From contig CAMCRV010000001.1 in the NCBI GenBank assembly GCA_945877365.1, positions 1 through 64,000 on the forward strand: a DNA stretch of 64,000 nt, in the 5' to 3' direction. Below the pieces are notes generated by a model, which did no database searches, had not been told where the DNA came from, and worked only from the letters and a program-made list of their open reading frames with translations. Shown in pieces: positions 61,439-64,000 of the stretch (its first letter is position 1; each line of letters begins with the position of its first letter). The position numbers and the translations under genes were made by a program. The DNA comes from an uncultured Clostridia bacterium (lineage in GTDB: Bacteria > Bacillota > Clostridia > Oscillospirales > Oscillospiraceae).

Positions 61439-63067
61439 ATGAGTGCATCCAGCAAGAAAAAGCAGCGCAGCCAGGCTGACGCTTCCAAAATGACCGAACG
61501 GCAGCTGGCCGAGCAGAAGGAAGCCAGGCAGATCAGACTGTACACCATTCTTTTTGTTATTGCTCTGGCGGTTATGGTAGTGACCGCTGTTTCTGTCGGC
61601 GTTACCAAAACCATTTCTGCCTCCGGTGTCCGTGAGAAGAACACGGTTGCCATGTCCATTGGCGGAAATAATCTGAGCAATGCAGAGCTGAACTACTACT
61701 ATATGGACACTGTCAACAATTTCTATTCTCAGAGCGGCGCCTATGCATCCATCTTTGGTTTGGATGTCAGCAAGCCTCTGGATCAGCAGATTGCAGACCA
61801 GGCAACCGGTGATACCTGGGCAGACTACTTCCTGAATTCCGCCAAGGATGCAGCCGTATCCACCTATGCCCTCTGCGATGCTGCAGCACAGGAAGGCTAT
61901 ACGCTGTCCGAAGCCGATCAGGTCACTGTGGAGAATACTGTACAGCAGCAGACTCTTTATGCCAAGATCTCCGGCTACCCCAGCACTGAGAAGTACCTCA
62001 AGGCCATCTACGGAAATGGCGCCACCGAAGAAGGCTATCGCAGCTATGTGGAAAAGTCCGTTCTGGCCGATTCCTTCTACAACGCGCACAGCGAAAGCCT
62101 GACCTACACCGATGCAGATCTGCGTGCAGCTGAAAAGGACAATTACAACGCATACTCTTCTTTCACCTTCCACAGCTATTATCTGCCCGTAAACAGCTTC
62201 CTCACCGGCGGAACCACCGATGCTGACGGAAAGACCACCTACAGCGACGAGGAGCAGACGAGCGCCGAGAAGGCTGCTCTGGCTGCTGCAAAGTCTCTGA
62301 CAGACAGCAGCATCACCAGCCCCGAGGCTCTGGATGCGGCCATTGCCGCTCTGGAAATCAACAAGGATACCACTGCTGCAAGCACCCTGAACACGGATCT
62401 TCGCTACAGCTCCGTCAATGTCAACTATCAGGAGTGGGTTTCCGACGCCTCCCGCAAGACCGGCGACAAGGCTTACTTTGCTTCCACCGGAACTGCAGAC
62501 GACGGCAGTGAGGAAATCTATGGCTATTATGTAGTTTATTATCTGGGCACCAACGACAACACCTTTGCCCTGCGGAATGTCCGTCACATCCTGGCAAAGT
62601 TTGAAGGCGGCACCGCCAATGAGACCGGTGCTACGGTTTATTCTGACGAGGAAAAGGCCGCTGCAAAGGCAGAGGCTGAGGAGCTTCTGAACCAGTGGAA
62701 GAGCGGAGAAGCTACCGAAGATTCCTTCGCCCAGCTGGCAGCCGAGAAGACCGACGACACCGCTTCTGCCGAGAACGGCGGACTGTACGAGGATGTTTAC
62801 CCCGGTCAGATGGTTTCCGCCTTTGAGAGCTGGTGCTATGATTCCGCACGCAAGAGCGGCGATACCGGCATCGTGGAAACCGAGTACGGCTACCATGTCA
62901 TGTACTTCGTTGGCGACAGCGACCTCACCTACCGGGATTACCAGATCACCACACAGCTCCGTCAGGAGGACATGACCAGCTGGTACAGCGATCTGCTGGC
63001 TTCCAACACCGCTACCGATGGGGATACCAGCTATATCCGGAAGGATATCATTCTCAGTGCAAACTAA
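61439..63067 (+). CDS. Membrane-anchored parvulin-type peptidyl-prolyl isomerase (foldase)
   Basis: 542 residues. A basic cytoplasmic tail, a membrane helix (about residues 34-58), a SurA/PrsA-like helical domain (LNYYYMDTVNNFYSQ) and a PpiC/parvulin rotamase part (VRHILAKFEGG, FAQLAAEKTDD, GYHVMYFVG) follow. It carries a long Ala/Ser/Thr-rich insertion (about 255-320) with Asp/Lys. It folds exported proteins outside the membrane. The start is the ATG at 61439 with GAGAGGA nine bases before; the ATG at 61421 has a poorer site. Confidence 0.82.
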   Translation: MSASSKKKQRSQADASKMTERQLAEQKEARQIRLYTILFVIALAVMVVTAVSVGVTKTISASGVREKNTVAMSIGGNNLSNAELNYYYMDTVNNFYSQSGAYASIFGLDVSKPLDQQIADQATGDTWADYFLNSAKDAAVSTYALCDAAAQEGYTLSEADQVTVENTVQQQTLYAKISGYPSTEKYLKAIYGNGATEEGYRSYVEKSVLADSFYNAHSESLTYTDADLRAAEKDNYNAYSSFTFHSYYLPVNSFLTGGTTDADGKTTYSDEEQTSAEKAALAAAKSLTDSSITSPEALDAAIAALEINKDTTAASTLNTDLRYSSVNVNYQEWVSDASRKTGDKAYFASTGTADDGSEEIYGYYVVYYLGTNDNTFALRNVRHILAKFEGGTANETGATVYSDEEKAAAKAEAEELLNQWKSGEATEDSFAQLAAEKTDDTASAENGGLYEDVYPGQMVSAFESWCYDSARKSGDTGIVETEYGYHVMYFVGDSDLTYRDYQITTQLRQEDMTSWYSDLLASNTATDGDTSYIRKDIILSAN

Positions 63068-63082
63068 TCTGTAGAATAAAAG

Positions 63083-63120
63083 ACACCTCCTGTGGAAATG
63101 CTTTCCACAGGAGGTGTTTT
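63083..63120 (+). terminator. Intrinsic terminator of the foldase gene
   Basis: A 16-bp perfect stem ACACCTCCTGTGGAAA/TTTCCACAGGAGGTGT with a TGC loop and TTTT. The GGAGG in its right arm lies 14 bases before the next start codon, so folding could also hide a ribosome binding site. Confidence 0.85.
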
Positions 63121-63127
63121 GCAGGAT

Positions 63128-63478
63128 ATGGAGAAATGTAAACTGCTTTTCGCCGGTGCCAGTGCCGGAATTGTCACCGGTCTGTTTGGTGCAGGCGGCG
63201 GGATGGTGTTGGTGCCTATGCTCCGGGCATCAGGGCAGCTTCCGGATGATGTGCTGTTCCCTTCTTCCCTGTCCGTGATTGTCCCAATCTGTCTGGTTTC
63301 CCTGATGACTCAGGGATTGGGCTCCGGGCAGAACTGGTTATTCCCCCTGCCCTTCTTTCTGGGCGGATGTCTGGGGGGCATCCTTGCCGGAAAATACGGT
63401 GACAGAATTCCCTCCCTCTGGCTGCACAAAGGGTTGGGTCTGCTGATCCTCTGGGGAGGAATCCGTTTTTTATGGTAA
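63128..63478 (+). CDS. TauE/SafE permease, N-terminal half-protein
   Basis: 116 residues, about four membrane helices. ASAGIVTGLFGAGGGMVLVPML is the glycine-rich motif that begins each DUF81/TauE repeat. A usual TauE/SafE protein has two such repeats in about 250 residues; here the second is a separate gene. The start is taken as the ATG at 63128 (MEKCKLL); the ribosome binding site is weak. Members export sulfite, sulfoacetate or other organic anions. Confidence 0.75.
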   Translation: MEKCKLLFAGASAGIVTGLFGAGGGMVLVPMLRASGQLPDDVLFPSSLSVIVPICLVSLMTQGLGSGQNWLFPLPFFLGGCLGGILAGKYGDRIPSLWLHKGLGLLILWGGIRFLW

Positions 63479-63843
63479 ACAGTTTTCCTGTTTCTGCTGC
63501 CATTGGCGCCGCCCTGGGATTTCTGTCCGGATTGGGCGTAGGAGGCGGCAGCCTTCTGATTTTGTGGTTGACACTTGTGCTGGGTCTGGAACAAAGTCAG
63601 GCCCGAAGCATCAACCTGCTTTTCTTCTTTTTCTGCGCCATTCCGGCCTGCCTGATCCGCAGCAGAAAGACACAGATTCCATGGCGTACTCTGTTTCCGG
63701 CAATTACAGCTGGATGTCTCTTTGCCTGGGGCATCAGCCTGATTTCATCCGGGTGGGATATAGCCCTTCTGAAAAAGGGCTTTGGTGTTCTGCTGCTGTT
63801 TGCTGGTCTGCGCGAGCTGTTTTACAAGCCGAAGCAGAAATGA
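63472..63843 (+). CDS. TauE/SafE permease, C-terminal half-protein
   Basis: 123 residues, about four membrane helices. It begins with the second glycine motif (ALGFLSGLGVGGGSLLILWL). The ATG at 63472 overlaps the stop of the first half by seven bases and has its own GGGGAGGA site eight bases ahead, so this looks like a settled two-gene split rather than a frameshift. The two halves would pair as a dimer in the membrane. Confidence 0.78.
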   Translation: MVNSFPVSAAIGAALGFLSGLGVGGGSLLILWLTLVLGLEQSQARSINLLFFFFCAIPACLIRSRKTQIPWRTLFPAITAGCLFAWGISLISSGWDIALLKKGFGVLLLFAGLRELFYKPKQK

Positions 63844-64000
63844 TCAGGGATTGGCCTTCCGGAATGCCAGATACCCCTCCAGAATCAGAGAAGCAGCCAC
63901 AGCATCCACGGTGTTTTTCCGTTTCTGTCCATGGTAATTGTGCTGGGAGAGGATGTTGTGGGCTTCCACGGTGGTTCTCCGCTCATCCCACATGGCAACA
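63844..64000 (-). CDS. ruvX: Holliday junction resolvase-like RuvX (YqgF), C-terminal part
   Basis: 51 C-terminal codons plus stop lie in the window. DERRTTVEAHNILS followed by KRKNTVDAVAASLILEGYL matches the C-terminus of RuvX/YqgF, including the catalytic-region Asp in VDAVAA. The rest is outside the window. The stop abuts the convergent TauE half-gene. RuvX takes part in 16S rRNA 5' maturation and in Holliday junction processing. Confidence 0.88.
   Translation of the reverse strand, partial: VAMWDERRTTVEAHNILSQHNYHGQKRKNTVDAVAASLILEGYLAFRKANP

Overview
The window reads as a chromosomal segment of an anaerobic, Gram-positive member of the Clostridia, most likely Oscillospirales (Oscillospiraceae/Ruminococcaceae type). 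The reasons are the moderate G+C, strong GGAGG ribosome binding sites, consensus sigma-A promoters, frequent TTG and GTG starts, and families typical of that group: DUF4317, DUF1385, DUF1292, WhiA, LCP, ECF transporters and a SpoIID-domain protein. It is mostly core genome. I see no integrase, transposase, phage structural gene or CRISPR array. The only mobile-looking DNA is a 161-bp element with terminal inverted repeats.

Layout. 1-800: tRNA genes (two tandem Leu-CAG, Ser-GCT, Ser-TGA); Ser-GGA follows at 5.6 kb. 0.85-5.5 kb: acyl-CoA thioesterase, then metY-metA (the acetyl route of sulfur assimilation into homocysteine), a HAD hydrolase and asnA. 5.8-13.8 kb: a DUF5131 gene facing cca, then an operon joining a SAM hydroxide adenosyltransferase to a complete ECF importer (S, fused double ATPase, T), a radical SAM protein and a HAD phosphatase. 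13.8-17.1 kb: pyk and asnB on the minus strand. 17.2-20.5 kb: a probable sporulation wall-remodelling group (SpoIID domain and peptidoglycan-binding repeats) and a CDP-alcohol phosphatidyltransferase. 20.5-24.8 kb: a candidate orphan small RNA, small membrane proteins, coaX, a phosphodiesterase, a trio of small unknown proteins and trpS. 25-29.9 kb: gltX, a pullulanase fused to a NUDIX domain, and a cytidylate-kinase-like protein.

29.9-48.7 kb is almost entirely minus strand. It holds DUF4317; an ECF sigma factor and its membrane partner; a tightly packed run of lipoprotein, response regulator, histidine kinase, DUF1385, prmC, recA, recX, rimO and pgsA; then murB-whiA-dnaE and an LCP cell-wall ligase. 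48.8-60.2 kb: a small lipoprotein, a glutaredoxin-like protein, a degenerate OMP-decarboxylase paralogue, the inverted-repeat element, a ClpE-like unfoldase, truA with the ecfT-ecfA2-ecfA1 module, an rRNA methyltransferase-like protein, and a class A PBP carrying an unusual zinc-ribbon-like insert. 60.4-64 kb: DUF1292, a strong 6S RNA candidate, a parvulin-type foldase, a TauE/SafE permease split into two half-genes, and the 3' end of ruvX.

The items most worth following up are the unassigned RNA near 20.5 kb, the 6S-like RNA near 61.1 kb, the zinc-ribbon PBP, the pullulanase-NUDIX fusion, the catalytically degenerate PyrF paralogue, the SpoIID-PGB group and the inverted-repeat element. No search or alignment could be run, so family assignments rest on motifs recognised by eye.
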